A stretch of 25,269 nucleotides of DNA from a virus: the IMG/VR virus record IMGVR_UViG_3300032229_000772, positions 1 through 25,269 of that record, one strand, 5' to 3'. This document shows positions 24,233-25,269 of this stretch, piece after piece (the first letter of the stretch is position 1; every line of letters begins with the position of its first letter). The position numbers and the translations under genes are program-made. Below the pieces are notes generated by a model. The model saw only the letters and a list, made by a program, of their open reading frames with translations, did not search any database and had not been told where the DNA came from.

Positions 24233-25081
24233 ATGAGTTCATTAGACGCCGTATTGGCACAGTACGAAAAAAATCAACAAGGGGGCGGGGCCCAATCGAA
24301 AATGTCGCAAGACGAAAGAATGAAAAAGTATTTCGCTTTAATCTTAGGAGATAAAGAGAAATCAGGACAGAGAAGAGTTAGAATTCTCCCTACACCAGAT
24401 GGTTCCTCACCATTCAAAGAGGCGTGGTATCACGAAATTCAAGTAGGTGGACAGTGGCAAAAATTCTACGATCCGGGAAAAAATGACAACGAACGTTCAC
24501 CTTTGAATGAGGTTTACGAAGAATTGATGTCAACAGGTAAAGAGTCTGACAAATTATTGGCGGCTCAGTATCGTTCACGAAAATTCTATATTGTTAAAGT
24601 AATTGACAGAGACCATGAGGAAGATGGTCCAAAGTTTTGGAGATTCAAACACAACTTCAAGAATGATGGCATTCTTGACAAAATCATTCCTATTTGGAGA
24701 AACAAAGGAGACATTACTGACCCTGAAAAAGGACGTGACTTAGTCATTGAACTTTCTAAGGCGAAAACTCCAAAGGGTAAAGAATACACAACAGTATCAA
24801 CTATCATGTATGACGATCCTGCACCAGTACATACTGACAAACAACAGGCAAAAGCTTGGATTGAAGATGAATTGACATGGATGGATGTTTACTCCAAAAA
24901 ACCTGTTGATTACCTTGAAGCAATTGCAAGAGGAGAAACTCCTAAGTGGGACTCAGACAAAGGTGGTTACGTTTATGGTGACAGTTCAGTTGAAACCGAA
25001 TCATTCGGTGGAGGTTCCAAAAAATCCACATACGTCGATCCACAATCTAACGACGAACCTGACGGAGACCTTCCGTTCTAA
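24233..25081 (+). CDS. gp32-like single-stranded DNA-binding protein
   Basis: This 282-residue protein coats ssDNA during phage replication and recombination. An OB-fold region similar to T4 gp32 runs from about residue 25 to 200: RRVRILPTPDG, PFKEAWYHEIQVGGQWQKFYDP, then KFYIVKVIDRDHEEDGPKFWRF and KIIPIW. T4 gp32 binds zinc through His and three Cys in this area; here the matching stretch (ERSPLNEVYEEL) has none, and the whole protein has no cysteine. A Gly/Ser-rich acidic tail ends in DEPDGDLPF, which matches the DDDIPF tip of bacterial SSB proteins more than the gp32 tail. It is followed by uvsX across a hairpin, the usual partnership of gp32 and UvsX. The first codons give MSSLDAVLAQYEKNQQ, with an A-rich leader (CAACAAAAAAAC). 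Confidence 0.85.
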   Translation: MSSLDAVLAQYEKNQQGGGAQSKMSQDERMKKYFALILGDKEKSGQRRVRILPTPDGSSPFKEAWYHEIQVGGQWQKFYDPGKNDNERSPLNEVYEELMSTGKESDKLLAAQYRSRKFYIVKVIDRDHEEDGPKFWRFKHNFKNDGILDKIIPIWRNKGDITDPEKGRDLVIELSKAKTPKGKEYTTVSTIMYDDPAPVHTDKQQAKAWIEDELTWMDVYSKKPVDYLEAIARGETPKWDSDKGGYVYGDSSVETESFGGGSKKSTYVDPQSNDEPDGDLPF

Positions 25082-25092
25082 TTAAATAACAT

Positions 25093-25122
25093 AACTCGGA
25101 TACTATTTTGTATCCGAGTTTT
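25093..25122 (+). terminator. Intrinsic terminator after the ssDNA-binding gene
   Basis: A perfect 11-bp stem AACTCGGATAC / GTATCCGAGTT (25093-25103 with 25110-25120) has the loop TATTTT and a T-run to 25122. It lies 11 nt after the stop at 25081 and 14 nt before the uvsX start, so uvsX needs readthrough or a promoter in the remaining short gap, where I see none. Confidence 0.85.
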
Positions 25123-25136
25123 ATTCCCTTATCCTT

Positions 25137-25269
25137 ATGGCAATTAAGAAAAACGATTTCGAAAGTCTGAAGAAAAAATTTTCTACTTCAGCAAAGTATA
25201 AACCCCAAAGATTCCTTGACTTAGGATCTGATTTCTTGGATGCCGTTGGACTTCCTGGTCCAGCCATTG
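25137..25269 (+). CDS. uvsX: UvsX/RecA-like recombinase, N-terminal 44 residues (runs off right edge)
   Basis: The visible frame begins MAIKKNDFESLKKKF and continues with KPQRFLDLGSDFLDAVGLP and GPAI. This is the lead-in that precedes the Walker A loop in UvsX/RecA-like recombinases of T4-like phages; the ATP-binding loop itself would lie just past the window edge. UvsX forms filaments on ssDNA and drives strand exchange, working with gp32, whose gene is immediately upstream. The start at 25137 is the first ATG after a terminator hairpin. The assignment rests on 44 residues and gene order, so it is likely but not proven. Confidence 0.65.
   Translation, partial: MAIKKNDFESLKKKFSTSAKYKPQRFLDLGSDFLDAVGLPGPAI

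Noticed and set aside
24281-24293. GC-rich patch GGGGGCGGGGCCC in the ssDNA-binding gene
   Set aside because: It stands out in this AT-rich DNA but simply encodes a Gly-rich linker (QGGGAQ); no inverted repeat or further signal supports a regulatory role.
25103-25110. CTATTTTG as a Bacteroidota -7 element for uvsX
   Set aside because: The spacing within TAnnTTTG is one base short and the site lies in the loop and stem of the terminator hairpin, so it is better explained as part of that hairpin.
1-25269. CRISPR arrays, tRNA genes, rRNA, insertion sequences, integrase and att sites
   Set aside because: I saw no regularly spaced direct repeats, cloverleaf-like segments, transposase motifs or long terminal inverted repeats when reading both strands; gaps between genes are too short to hold most of these.

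Overview
This 25.3 kb, AT-rich window reads as part of the genome of a T4-like contractile-tailed phage (myovirus morphology), most likely infecting a member of the Bacteroidota. The phage assignment rests on an ordered tail module: neck-like protein, tail-completion-like protein, a clear gp18-type sheath, a clear gp19-type tube, a gp26-like protein, a tape-measure candidate, and baseplate/hub proteins. These are followed by the start of a recombination/replication block with a gp32-like ssDNA-binding protein and a UvsX/RecA-like recombinase. The host guess rests on three points: almost no Shine-Dalgarno sequences, A-rich leaders before nearly every start codon, and one promoter-like pair (TTTG, 19 nt, TATATTTC) matching the known Bacteroidota -33/-7 consensus. 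No host gene is present to confirm it.

Layout. 1-370 (minus): N-terminal part of an unrecognised protein that runs off the left edge. 446-2169 (plus): gp14-like neck protein, a 53-residue zinc-ribbon protein, and a gp15-like tail-completion protein. 2166-2327 (minus): a convergent 53-residue ribbon-helix-helix-like protein. 2449-5658: a very large tail sheath, closed by a strong terminator. 5696-6526: a HAD-superfamily phosphatase-like protein lying between sheath and tube. 6619-7107: tail tube. 7188-8064: a gp26/tail-chaperone-like gene whose 3' end overlaps a small reading frame offset by +1, a possible programmed frameshift. 8109-10028: tape-measure candidate. 10074-23195: three overlapping genes (1703, 107 and 2565 residues) that appear to build the baseplate and hub and contain OmpA-like, tube-initiator-like, LysM/gp53-like, gp27-like, possible muralytic, and IPT/TIG domains. 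23227-24120: two unrecognised proteins. 24233-25269: ssDNA-binding protein and the 5' end of uvsX.

Regulation. The octamer TATTTAT(C/T/A) lies 13-60 nt upstream of seven structural or structural-module genes (starts at 446, 2449, 6619, 7188, 8109, 10074, 23227). It is absent before the HAD, ssDNA-binding and uvsX genes, and is a good candidate for this phage's late promoter. Five perfect or near-perfect hairpins with T-runs divide the window into transcription units. Together the genes make a contractile tail: the tube and tape measure set the shaft, the sheath contracts, the overlapping giants form the baseplate with likely cell-wall-binding and possibly wall-degrading parts, and the neck proteins join tail to head. 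The right end switches to DNA recombination and replication functions.
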